10,305 bases of DNA. It comes from Amylibacter sp. GTDB taxonomy: Bacteria; Pseudomonadota; Alphaproteobacteria; Rhodobacterales; Rhodobacteraceae. The stretch lies in the NCBI GenBank assembly GCA_027083485.1, contig JALWOO010000836.1:1-10305 (forward strand). Reading direction: 5' to 3'. Below, in pieces: positions 1 through 7,291 of this stretch; position 1 is the stretch's first letter; each line of letters begins with the position of its first letter. Both the position numbers and the translations under genes were made by a program. A model generated the notes under the pieces. That model was not told the origin of the DNA, did no database searches, and saw only the letters and a program-made list of their open reading frames with translations.

Positions 1-922
1 CCAGCGCATCGCGCAGGCCATCGCCGATGTAGTTCACAGCCAGCACTGTCAGGCTGATGCACAGGCCGGGCCAGATCACCCGTTCGGGATACAGTTCCAT
101 CCGGTCGGTCGCATCAAACAGCAGTTTACCCCATGTGGGAAAATCCGATGGAAAACCCAAGCCCAGAAAGGACAGCGCGCTTTCGGTGATGATCGCATTT
201 GCCAGCCCAAGCGTGGCAGACACCATAATCGGGGACATAACATTAGGCAGCAAATGGCGGGTAATCATTTTCCCCGAAGAGGTGCCGATGGATTTTGCCG
301 CCAGAATAAATTCGCGTTCCTTCAGCGCCAGCACATCCCCGCGCACAATCCGCGCGGTCTGCATCCAGCTGGTGATGCCGATACCGATCACCACCAGAAT
401 GAAAATACCGCCCTCCGGCCCAACGCTCTGGCGCAGAGCATCCCGAAACAGCAGCATGATTACCAACAACAGCGGCAGCAAAGGCAGTGCCAAAAACAGA
501 TCTGTCAGGCGCATCAGCAGCCCGTCAAAACGTTTGAAATAACCGGCAACAACACCAATCGCAGTTCCGAGGAATATCGACAAAAGCATCGCGGTCCAGC
601 CAACAGCCATAGAGACCTGTCCCCCCGCCATCAGCTTTGCCAATGTATCCCGCCCCAGATTATCGGTGCCAAGCGGATGCCCCCAGGATACCTTGGCCCC
701 TTCTTCCCAGAAGCTGGTATAAATCGGGCGAATATCCTTGGCGCGAATATCCAGCGCCTGCGGATCCAGCGTCCACAAAAACGGCCCCAGCAAAACAGCG
801 GCAGTAATAAAGATCAGAAAGCCGCCCCCCATCAGGGCACCTTTGTGGGATTTGAACTGATCCCAGACATCCCACCACTGATTGCGGGCCTCATGTTCAA
901 GTTGTGGAGCGATATCAGTCAT
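1..922 (-). CDS. Dpp/Opp-type ABC transporter permease C, partial (C-terminus cut by window edge)
   Basis: Second inner-membrane permease of a peptide-type ABC importer; it pairs with permease B to form the translocation channel. Reading from ATG at 922, 307 codons stay open to the window edge and end in GDGLRDAL. This is the usual C-terminal signature, so only about 5-15 residues should be missing. Visible: a cytoplasmic N-terminus, a first membrane segment at about residues 29-50, the family motif GTDNLGRD at about 85-92, and the EAA cytoplasmic loop at about 203-235 (LAAKSIGTSSGKMITRHLLPN), which docks on the ATPase. Several further hydrophobic segments follow. The start overlaps the end of the permease B gene by 8 bp, a sign of translational coupling. 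The substrate cannot be read from a permease; peptides or related amides are an inference from the family and neighbours. Confidence 0.93.
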   Translation of the reverse strand, partial: MTDIAPQLEHEARNQWWDVWDQFKSHKGALMGGGFLIFITAAVLLGPFLWTLDPQALDIRAKDIRPIYTSFWEEGAKVSWGHPLGTDNLGRDTLAKLMAGGQVSMAVGWTAMLLSIFLGTAIGVVAGYFKRFDGLLMRLTDLFLALPLLPLLLVIMLLFRDALRQSVGPEGGIFILVVIGIGITSWMQTARIVRGDVLALKEREFILAAKSIGTSSGKMITRHLLPNVMSPIMVSATLGLANAIITESALSFLGLGFPSDFPTWGKLLFDATDRMELYPERVIWPGLCISLTVLAVNYIGDGLRDAL

Positions 923-1922
923 AACGGATCCTCGGGTCCAGAACGCCATAGAGAACGTCTGCAATCAGGTTGAAAACTACGATCAGGATCGCAAAAATGA
1001 AGGTCAGGGTCTGCACCATCGGCAGGTCGTTCGCCTGAATGGCGGTAATCAGCAGCTGACCAAGGCCGTTCACCTTGAACACCTGCTCGGTAATAATCGC
1101 GCCACCAAACACCTGCGGCACGCCCAGCGCGATCACGGTGACCACCGGTATCATTGAATTGCGCAGCACATGCACCAGCACCACCACCTTTTCCGACAGG
1201 CCTTTGGCCCGCGCGGTGCGCACATAGTCCTGATTAAGATTGTCCAGCATGGATGCGCGCATAAACCGGCCAATCTGTGCCGCATTATACAGCGCCAGAA
1301 CGGACACCGGCATCAACATCTGCCTGATTTGGAACATAAAGGAATCCCAATCATTCACCACATGGGTTGTGTCGTAAATCGACGGAAGCCAATGCAGCTT
1401 TACCGAGAAAATCACGATCAACAAAACACCGGTGAAAAAGGTAGGAACCGAAAAGCCGACCATGGAAATAAACGTCCCGATCTGGTCAAAGATCGAATAC
1501 TGTTTATAGGCGGAAACAATCCCCAAAGGCAGAGCTATCAAAATCCCCAGAATATACGACAGGCCCACCACCCACAGGGTTTGAGGCATCCGTTGCGCCA
1601 CAATATCCATTACCGGCGAGCGGGTTTGCCATGAAATCACCCGCTGCATGCCATCGGAAAATCCGGTGCTGAAGAAATAGTCAAACAGGTGCAGTGGTTC
1701 GACCCAGAAAAATTGCACCAGCCATTTCCAGTATTGAATATGGATTGGCTGACCAAGGCCCAGGGCCTCGCGCATTTTCTGTTTTACTTCCGCAGGAACT
1801 GTCAAGGGCACCTGCGCCATGGGATCCCCCGGTGCCAGTTGCAGCAATAAGAAAATTATCAAAGATATGAACACAAGCGTCGGGACCGCAAAAAACAAGC
1901 GACGAATGGTATAGTTCAGCAT
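915..1922 (-). CDS. Dpp/Opp-type ABC transporter permease B
   Basis: Inner-membrane permease of the DppB/OppB family, 335 residues, a normal length. The N-terminus MLNYTIRRLFFAVPTLVFIS is the classic first membrane helix, followed by the family motif LAPGDPM (residues 29-35). A large periplasmic stretch follows, then four to five more hydrophobic segments. The EAA loop lies at about residues 232-259 (DYVRTARAKGLSEK then VLRNSMIP). The C-terminus YGVLDPRIRYD is also typical. The start at 1922 has a GAGG Shine-Dalgarno-like sequence 6-7 bases upstream on the minus strand. It lies 77 bp downstream of the binding-protein gene and overlaps permease C by 8 bp, so the three genes form one leftward operon. 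A stem-loop in the upstream gap may lower its expression relative to the binding protein. Confidence 0.95.
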   Translation of the reverse strand: MLNYTIRRLFFAVPTLVFISLIIFLLLQLAPGDPMAQVPLTVPAEVKQKMREALGLGQPIHIQYWKWLVQFFWVEPLHLFDYFFSTGFSDGMQRVISWQTRSPVMDIVAQRMPQTLWVVGLSYILGILIALPLGIVSAYKQYSIFDQIGTFISMVGFSVPTFFTGVLLIVIFSVKLHWLPSIYDTTHVVNDWDSFMFQIRQMLMPVSVLALYNAAQIGRFMRASMLDNLNQDYVRTARAKGLSEKVVVLVHVLRNSMIPVVTVIALGVPQVFGGAIITEQVFKVNGLGQLLITAIQANDLPMVQTLTFIFAILIVVFNLIADVLYGVLDPRIRYD

Positions 1923-1956
1923 GGACGCCTCGGTTCAAAGCTCTGAGAAAAGGAAA

Positions 1957-1982
1957 CCCCGGCGCAGCACGGCACGCCGGGG
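1957..1982 (-). terminator. Stem-loop between binding-protein and permease genes (partial terminator or mRNA stabiliser)
   Basis: A perfect 8-bp GC-rich stem, CCCCGGCG at 1957-1964 with CGCCGGGG at 1975-1982, closes a 10-base loop. On the minus strand it begins 17 bases past the stop of the binding-protein gene and is followed by a T-rich but interrupted run (TTTCCTTTT). This position, just after the first gene of an importer operon, is well known for setting binding protein above permease, either by partial termination or by protecting the 3' end. A tandem AAGGATT pair (1984-1997) lies between the stop codon and the stem. The structure is seen; its function is inferred. Confidence 0.6.
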
Positions 1983-1999
1983 AAAGGATTAAGGATTAC

Positions 2000-3697
2000 T
2001 TACTTGGCGCGAGACCAATCCGCAACATTCCACATTTGGGTATCCCAAACATTCATGATGACGCCTTTCAAAGATTTCGCATGGGCCGAGGAGTTACCAC
2101 GGTGTACCAGCGGAATAATGATGTAGTCTTGCATCAGGATGTCATTCAGAGCCTTGCCGATACGGGCACGCTCTTCCAGATCAGCCGTTTTGCTCATCTC
2201 GTCATGCAGGGCATCGTATTTAGGGTTACAATGGCGCGGAATGTTTTCACCCTGCCACTGTGTTTCAGGCCGTGGTTCCGCACCACAGCGCCAGCTACCC
2301 AGATAGGTTTGTGGATCGGTGCCAGAGAAGTTGTTGGCGTACATTTCAACGTCAGCAAAGAACTTCTGGAAGGTATCAGGCGATCCCGGATCACCACCAA
2401 AGAACACAGACGCATCAAGGTTGCGCAGCTCGGTTTCAACACCGATCTGTTTCCACCAGTCTTTAATCAAAGCCTGGAAATCCTGACGCACAGCGTTGGT
2501 GGATGTCTGGTACAACATGGACAGGCGCACGCCGTCTTTGGCACGCACACCATCGGAACCTTTGACCCAACCGGCATCATCCAGCAGCTTGTTTGCGCCG
2601 GCAATGTCTTGCTTCAGGCAGCTGTCATTTGCTGTCGAGTTGTACGCCGCCGGAGCAGGCACAACGTTACAGGTCAGCTTGCCTGCTGGACCATAACCGA
2701 TTTCGCGCAGCAATTCGCGATCGATCGCCATGGACAGGGCCTTGCGTACGTTAATGTCGCTCAGGAACGGGTGCGGATGCTTGCGTGTTGAACGCTCGTC
2801 GCCCCATTTTGGATCCGGATCGGTCTGGTTGACCATGATACGTTCCACCAGCGGGCCAAAGCCAACAACCTGAACACCTTTGCCGCCCTTGGCCATTTTG
2901 GCCATCACGTCGGGTGCCAGTTGCAAGTTCCAGGCGTAATCGAATTCGCCGGTTTCAAACACTGCACGCGCCGCAGCGGTTGCGTCTCCGCCACCTTTGA
3001 AGGTCAGCGTCGCAAACGCCGGCTTGTTGGGGTCGCGATAGTTTTCATTTGCAACCATGGTGATTACGTCATTCGGGCGGAATTCCTTAACCGTGAACGG
3101 GCCTGTGCCGATCGGGTTGAAGTTTTCATCCGTACAGGACGGTGCCGCAGCGCCAACACAGTTTTTGAACTGGGCAGCCTGAATGATTGGCTGTTCACCA
3201 CCAACAAAAGGGCCGTATGGGAAAGGGGTTGGTTTCTCGAACGATACCTTGACGGTCAGATCATCAATCACATCAACGCTTGATACGCCGCCAAACTTCG
3301 ACAACTGCGCACAACCGCCATCCGGGTTCATGCAGTAATCGGCAGTAAATTTCACATCATTGGCGGTAAAATCGGTGCCGTCGGACCATTTCAGACCGGG
3401 TTTGATTTTCCAGGTGATGGATTTCAGATCTTCGCTAACACCGCCATTTTTCACGGTCGGAATTTCGGCAGCCAGCCAGGGGATCAACGCCCCGTTTTCG
3501 TCGTAACGGCCCAGAGGTTCGATAATCAGCGCCGAAGCATCGATATCTTTGGTCCCACCGGAAAGATACGGGTTCAAAATGGATGGCGCTTGCCAATAAA
3601 TAATCTTCAATTCGCCGTCTGAACCACGACCAGCGATCGCCATAGTTGCCATAGACAGAGCAAGCGCGCTCCCTATAGCGAGTGTTTTAAGTGTCAT
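2000..3697 (-). CDS. Periplasmic substrate-binding protein, ABC family 5 (peptide/nickel type)
   Basis: Solute-binding protein that captures substrate in the periplasm and delivers it to the permease pair encoded downstream. The chosen start at 3697 gives 565 residues. It directly begins a signal peptide (MTLKTLAIGSALALSMATMAIA, cleavage expected after AIA) and has GGGAG about 6 bases upstream. An in-frame ATG at 3730 would add 11 polar residues before the signal peptide and is less likely. There is no lipobox cysteine, so it should be soluble rather than a lipoprotein. The SBP_bac_5 pattern is clear: LKPGLKW-like text followed by SDGTDFTANDVKFT, then GTGPF, then INVRKALSMAIDRELL, then a C-terminal WNVADW. 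The family binds di- and oligopeptides, opines, glutathione, nickel complexes and sugars, so the ligand is open. The divergent amidohydrolases favour peptides or acylated amino acids. Confidence 0.93.
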   Translation of the reverse strand: MTLKTLAIGSALALSMATMAIAGRGSDGELKIIYWQAPSILNPYLSGGTKDIDASALIIEPLGRYDENGALIPWLAAEIPTVKNGGVSEDLKSITWKIKPGLKWSDGTDFTANDVKFTADYCMNPDGGCAQLSKFGGVSSVDVIDDLTVKVSFEKPTPFPYGPFVGGEQPIIQAAQFKNCVGAAAPSCTDENFNPIGTGPFTVKEFRPNDVITMVANENYRDPNKPAFATLTFKGGGDATAAARAVFETGEFDYAWNLQLAPDVMAKMAKGGKGVQVVGFGPLVERIMVNQTDPDPKWGDERSTRKHPHPFLSDINVRKALSMAIDRELLREIGYGPAGKLTCNVVPAPAAYNSTANDSCLKQDIAGANKLLDDAGWVKGSDGVRAKDGVRLSMLYQTSTNAVRQDFQALIKDWWKQIGVETELRNLDASVFFGGDPGSPDTFQKFFADVEMYANNFSGTDPQTYLGSWRCGAEPRPETQWQGENIPRHCNPKYDALHDEMSKTADLEERARIGKALNDILMQDYIIIPLVHRGNSSAHAKSLKGVIMNVWDTQMWNVADWSRAK

Positions 3698-3857
3698 ATT
3701 CTTCTCCCAGTTAGTTATTGTTGACCCCAAGGTTTTGGCGTCTGTCCGCCTATTTGAGTAAACACCGAACCCATATTCGCCCTAAAACATCATATTTCCA
3801 GAGATAACACCCCCTGAAACCCCAATGTATTCTGGCGTAATACCCTCCCGTAAATCG

Positions 3858-3883
3858 CAGAAGTACGCCAAAAGGCGACTCTG
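3858..3883. other. Bulged hairpin in the upstream region of the binding-protein gene
   Basis: CAGAAGTACGCC pairs with GGCGACTCTG across an AAAA loop. This gives a 10-bp stem with two single unpaired A bases (plus-strand view); on the minus strand the loop is TTTT. It sits about 160 bases upstream of the binding-protein start codon. It could be a 5' leader structure of the leftward transcript or part of a regulatory site. No known riboswitch class was recognised. Confidence 0.35.
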
Positions 3884-3913
3884 TAGTTCGTTTGTCTGGG
3901 AGCGAAGATAGCC

Positions 3914-3929
3914 CAATTCCCGAGAATTG
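3914..3929. promoter_or_regulatory. Candidate operator palindrome CAATTC-CCGA-GAATTG
   Basis: Two perfect 6-base inverted arms (3914-3919 and 3924-3929) flank a 4-base centre. It lies near the middle of the divergent intergenic region, where a dimeric regulator could control both operons. No gene for a dedicated regulator of these operons lies inside the window. The palindrome is seen; an operator role is inference. Confidence 0.3.
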
Positions 3930-4037
3930 CACGATTTTTTTTCATAATTACGTATTTTTTGACTATCAGGATAATTTTCCTTGACCCTTTGATATGCAGT
4001 AAACAAACTCTGCCAAACATCTTGTCAGGATAATACC

Positions 4038-5192
4038 ATGCCCAAGCAGTACACACCGCTGGAAATGATGGCCAAGCTGATCAGCTTTCCCACCGTTTCC
4101 ACTGAAACCAATCTGCCGCTCGTCGAATTTGTTGCCGATTATCTAAAATCCTGGGGGGTAGAGCCGCATATCATTTACAATGATACCGGCGACAAGGCCA
4201 ATCTCTATGCACATATCGGCCCCATGATAGAAGGCGGGGTGATCCTGTCCGGCCATACCGATGTGGTGCCGGTAACGGGGCAAAACTGGTCAACGGACCC
4301 GTGGACAGTGACCGAACGGGACGACAAATATTTTGGTCGTGGCACCTGTGATATGAAAGGGTTTGACGCAATCGCGCTGGCTGCCGTGCCCGATATGCTG
4401 GCCGCCGACCTGAAACGCCCCATTCAGATTGCCTTGTCCTATGACGAGGAAATAGGGTGCGAAGGTGTGATTCCCATGATTGCGGAACTGGCCGAAAAAA
4501 TGCCCAAGGCCGCCACCTGTATCGTCGGGGAACCCTCCCTGATGAAAGCCGTCAGCGGACATAAGGGCGGGGTCGGTTTTCTAACCCAAATCGAAGGCTT
4601 TGAAATCCATTCATCATTGATGCATCGCGGGGTATCGGCAATTCTGGCGGCGGGAACATTGCTGGAGTGGCACAATGAGCAACTGGCCGAGGCTATGTCC
4701 AAAGCAGACCCCGACTGCCCGTTTGATCCGCCTTTCACCACATACCATGTCGGAACGATTACCGGCGGCACCGCCGGCAATATCACCGCAAAAAACTGTG
4801 AATTTGTTTCGGATTATCGGGTTCTGCCGACAGAAGATCCCGATGAAATCCGCGCCCGTTATCGTGCCAAAGTCGCCGAGGTCGAGGCAAAGATGCAGGC
4901 TATCCGGCCAGAGACCCGCATCAAACTGACCTCCAAATTCGGCGTCCCCGGCCTTAAGCCCGAAGAAAACGGCGCGGCAGAGGCCATAGTGCGGCAATTG
5001 ACCGGCAACAATTCAACCAATGTTGTCTCCTACGGCACCGAGGCCGGCCATTTTCAAAACGCCGGGTTTTCGACTGTTATCTGTGGTCCGGGCAGCATAG
5101 AACAAGCGCATCAACCGGATGAATTTATTTCCATAGCCCAATTCGGCGCGGGTATAAAATTCATGCAGAACCTTATAAAACACCTGAGCTGA
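4038..5192 (+). CDS. argE: ArgE-type M20 deacetylase (N-acetylornithine deacetylase-like)
   Basis: Cytoplasmic two-metal amidohydrolase. The ArgE family releases acetate from N2-acetylornithine and other N-acyl amino acids. Length is 384 residues, standard for the family. M20 motifs are in order: SGHTDVVP with H73 and D75, GRGTCDMKG with bridging D105, catalytic E137 and metal ligand E138 in YDEEIGCEG, GEPS with E165, and the C-terminal metal histidine H358 in AHQPDE. The lid/dimer domain carries the expected H191 in the EIHSSLMHRGVSA stretch. AGGA lies 7 bases before the ATG. It is the first gene of the rightward operon, 11 bp ahead of a second M20 enzyme and divergent from a peptide-type importer. 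That context suggests a catabolic acyl-amino-acid deacylase at least as strongly as arginine biosynthesis. DapE-like activity is less likely given the GPGSIEQAHQPDE ending typical of ArgE. Confidence 0.88.
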   Translation: MPKQYTPLEMMAKLISFPTVSTETNLPLVEFVADYLKSWGVEPHIIYNDTGDKANLYAHIGPMIEGGVILSGHTDVVPVTGQNWSTDPWTVTERDDKYFGRGTCDMKGFDAIALAAVPDMLAADLKRPIQIALSYDEEIGCEGVIPMIAELAEKMPKAATCIVGEPSLMKAVSGHKGGVGFLTQIEGFEIHSSLMHRGVSAILAAGTLLEWHNEQLAEAMSKADPDCPFDPPFTTYHVGTITGGTAGNITAKNCEFVSDYRVLPTEDPDEIRARYRAKVAEVEAKMQAIRPETRIKLTSKFGVPGLKPEENGAAEAIVRQLTGNNSTNVVSYGTEAGHFQNAGFSTVICGPGSIEQAHQPDEFISIAQFGAGIKFMQNLIKHLS

Positions 5193-5203
5193 GGAAAAAC
5201 CCA

Positions 5204-6376
5204 ATGCCCCTGATCAACCGATTTGCCGAACTCCACAGCGACATTACCGAATGGCGACGCGATTTTCACGAAAACCCGGAATTGATGTATGACACCCACC
5301 GCACCGCCGATATCGTAGCTGAAAAGCTGCGTGCTTTTGGCTGTGACACGGTAAAAACCGGCATTGGGCGCACCGGCGTTGTCGGGGTTATTCACGGCAA
5401 ACAGCAAAATTCCGGCAAGGTCATGGGCCTGCGCGCCGACATGGACGCGCTGCCGATTTATGAACAAACCGGCCTGCCCTATGCTTCCAAAACCGAAGGC
5501 AAAATGCACGCCTGCGGCCATGACGGCCATACGGCAATGCTTTTGGGTGCGGCGCAGTATCTGGCGGAAACCCGCAATTTCGACGGCACCGCCGTGGTGA
5601 TTTTTCAGCCCGCCGAAGAAGGCGGCGCAGGCGGCAAGGCGATGGTGGATGACGGCCTGATGGAAGAATTCGGCATTCAGGAAGTTTACGGCATGCACAA
5701 CTGGCCCGGCCTGCCGGTGGGGCAATTTGCCATTCGGGACGGGGCCTTTTTTGCCGCCACCGATTTGCTGGACATCAAGATCACCGGCAAAGGCTGCCAT
5801 GCGGCGATGCCCAACGACGGGGTGGATACCACGCTGGTTGCCTCTGCCATTGTGATGAACCTGCAATCCATCGTGTCACGCAACACCAACCCGCTGGAGT
5901 CACTGGTGGTGTCGATCACCAGCTTTGAAACCGAAAGCAAAGCCTTTAACGTGATCCCCGAATTTGTGCAGCTCAAGGGCACTGTGCGCACCTTGTCCCC
6001 TGAAATTCGTGATCTGGCGCAGGATCGCATTACCGCGATCATTGAAAACACCGCGGCTGCCTATGGGGCCACTGCCGAACTGGATTACAACCGCAACTAT
6101 CCGGTGATGATCAACACCACAGATGAAACCGATTTCGCCATCAAAGTCGCGCAAAATGTGGCCGGTGAACAAAACGTTGACCCAAACACCCCGCAAGTAA
6201 TGGGCGGCGAGGATTTTGCCTTTATGCTGGAGGCCCGCCCCGGTGCCTATATTCTGATTGGCAACGGCGAAGGCGCAAACGTGCATCATCCGCTTTACAA
6301 CTTCAACGACGAAGCAATCCCCGCAGGATGTTCATATTGGGCCAGCCTGATTGAACAGGGCATGCCTGCGAGCTGA
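5204..6376 (+). CDS. M20 amidohydrolase, hippurate hydrolase/aminoacylase type
   Basis: Metal-dependent amidohydrolase of the HipO/AbgB/IAA-amino acid hydrolase branch of M20, expected to cleave an amide between an acyl group and an amino acid. It has 390 residues and no signal peptide, so it is cytoplasmic. Key signatures: LRADMDALP (77-84), MHACGHDGHTAML with metal ligands C104 and H106, QPAEEG with E138/E139, MHNWPGLPVG with H165, the dimerisation-domain KGCHAAMPNDGVD with H199, and HHPLYNFND with H361/H362. All expected metal positions are intact. GAGGA precedes the ATG, and the gap to the argE-like gene is 11 bp. Two different M20 enzymes in tandem beside an importer suggest a pathway that takes up and hydrolyses acylated amino acids or modified peptides. 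The exact substrate cannot be read from sequence. Confidence 0.92.
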   Translation: MPLINRFAELHSDITEWRRDFHENPELMYDTHRTADIVAEKLRAFGCDTVKTGIGRTGVVGVIHGKQQNSGKVMGLRADMDALPIYEQTGLPYASKTEGKMHACGHDGHTAMLLGAAQYLAETRNFDGTAVVIFQPAEEGGAGGKAMVDDGLMEEFGIQEVYGMHNWPGLPVGQFAIRDGAFFAATDLLDIKITGKGCHAAMPNDGVDTTLVASAIVMNLQSIVSRNTNPLESLVVSITSFETESKAFNVIPEFVQLKGTVRTLSPEIRDLAQDRITAIIENTAAAYGATAELDYNRNYPVMINTTDETDFAIKVAQNVAGEQNVDPNTPQVMGGEDFAFMLEARPGAYILIGNGEGANVHHPLYNFNDEAIPAGCSYWASLIEQGMPAS

Positions 6377-6379
6377 TCC

Positions 6380-7285
6380 ATGGCAGAAAAGGTATTTGTC
6401 CACATCGGTGCCCACCGCACCGGCAGTTCCAGTTTTCAGGCCTTTTTAGGCCATAACCGGGAGCTGTTGAAAAATGCGGGCTATAACCTTTTTTACCCGA
6501 ACCGTGACGGCGCAGAGGGCGGCTATTCCAAACGGATCAGCCTGCCCAACCCGTCGGTTGCTGCGGTCAAACACACCAACCTGTTTAAAAAACACGTGCG
6601 CCCGATGCGGCGCAAATTTGCCATCCTGACCGACGCCCCGAGGCCGTTTTCGATCCTGTCCGAAGAAAACATCCTCGGGCGGATGCGGTTGTTGTTTCTG
6701 GGCAAATTCTATCCCCAAGCGGGTCTGCGGCTTGATCTGGTGCGGCAAGGACTGGATCAGCCAATTGACAACGTGGCTCTGGTGGTGCGGAATTATGGCG
6801 ATTTCTATACCTCTGCGGCGGCCATGCAGGCGCTTTTTGCCAAACGGCCAGCATTTGAAACCGTGCTTCCCCGTCTAATGGACAACACCAAAGGCTGGGC
6901 CGATCTGGCAGAAAGGCTCTTGCGGCGGGGGCAGGTGCGCCATTTGACAGTGGTGGATTATCCTGCACGCGGCGATGACGCGGCGCTGTTCGGGCATTTG
7001 TGCGGGACTGTGCCCAAAGGCCTGAGCGCACCGCCAAAACGCACGAATATTTCGGCCAGCCACAAAGCGATTGATGAAATTCAACGCCGCCATGGCCAGC
7101 AAGAAAAACTGCCACTGGATGAGCGTGCCGAAATCATCGAACGATATGCCGTGCGCAAAGGATATGATCCTTTTGATCCTTTCACGCGCCAGCAGCGCGC
7201 AATTCTGAGCCAAAGATACCAAAAGGATCTGGAAGCCCTGTCCAAAATACCCGATCTGAAACTCGTCACCCGAACCAAGGAATAG
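6380..7285 (+). CDS. Sulfotransferase-like P-loop protein
   Basis: A 301-residue protein starting with VFVHIGAHRTGSSSFQAFL (residues 5-23). This matches the PAPS 5'-phosphosulfate-binding loop pattern of bacterial sulfotransferase-like proteins (HIGxHKTGTxSxQ). A possible 3'-phosphate-binding element is LVVRNYGDFYTSAA, with R137 and S145 eight residues apart, the spacing used in classical sulfotransferases. If active, it would move sulfate from PAPS to a hydroxyl or amine, often on surface glycans. No signal peptide or membrane segment is evident. The rest is not strongly conserved to my eye, and the C-terminal third is rich in charged residues with a DPFDPF repeat. The start lies 3 bp after the M20 stop with only a weak ribosome site, so translation is probably coupled. 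The acceptor is unknown, and a non-catalytic relative is possible. Confidence 0.68.
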   Translation: MAEKVFVHIGAHRTGSSSFQAFLGHNRELLKNAGYNLFYPNRDGAEGGYSKRISLPNPSVAAVKHTNLFKKHVRPMRRKFAILTDAPRPFSILSEENILGRMRLLFLGKFYPQAGLRLDLVRQGLDQPIDNVALVVRNYGDFYTSAAAMQALFAKRPAFETVLPRLMDNTKGWADLAERLLRRGQVRHLTVVDYPARGDDAALFGHLCGTVPKGLSAPPKRTNISASHKAIDEIQRRHGQQEKLPLDERAEIIERYAVRKGYDPFDPFTRQQRAILSQRYQKDLEALSKIPDLKLVTRTKE

Positions 7286-7291
7286 AACGTT

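Larger units (their letters stand above)
3698..4037. other. Divergent intergenic region between importer operon and amidohydrolase operon
   Basis: This 340-bp AT-rich stretch separates two divergent operons and must hold both promoters. Small open frames on the minus strand here show no recognisable protein character and are treated as chance. Visible structure: a hairpin at 3858-3883, a palindrome at 3914-3929, T and A runs around 3934-3960, and two copies of TCAGGATAAT at 3966-3975 and 4025-4034. Possible plus-strand -35 elements are TTGACT (3959-3964) and TTGACC (3981-3986), but neither has a convincing -10 at normal spacing. I could not place the minus-strand promoter. The leader of the binding-protein gene could be long (up to about 200 bases) if transcription starts near the palindrome. 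Confidence 0.6.

Noticed and set aside
254..973. Plus-strand open frame of 239 codons
   Set aside because: Antisense to the permease C gene, low-complexity Q/N/R-rich translation, no ribosome site; a shadow of the real gene.
2036..2791. Plus-strand open frame of 251 codons
   Set aside because: Antisense to the binding-protein gene, whose protein has clear family motifs; the antisense translation has none.
3698..3730. Upstream ATG start for the binding protein
   Set aside because: It would put 11 polar residues before the signal peptide; the ATG at 3697 has a good ribosome site and begins the signal peptide directly.
3750..4056. Three overlapping minus-strand open frames of 60-88 codons in the divergent intergenic region
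   Set aside because: They overlap each other in different frames, span promoter DNA, lack good ribosome sites and show no protein-like pattern. A leader peptide cannot be fully excluded but is not supported.
5111..5866. Minus-strand open frame of 251 codons
   Set aside because: Lies across the two M20 genes, which keep all catalytic residues; the antisense product is a composition artefact.
7166..7184. Short tandem repeat encoding DPFDPF
   Set aside because: A two-unit in-frame repeat within the sulfotransferase-like gene; no wider repeat structure.
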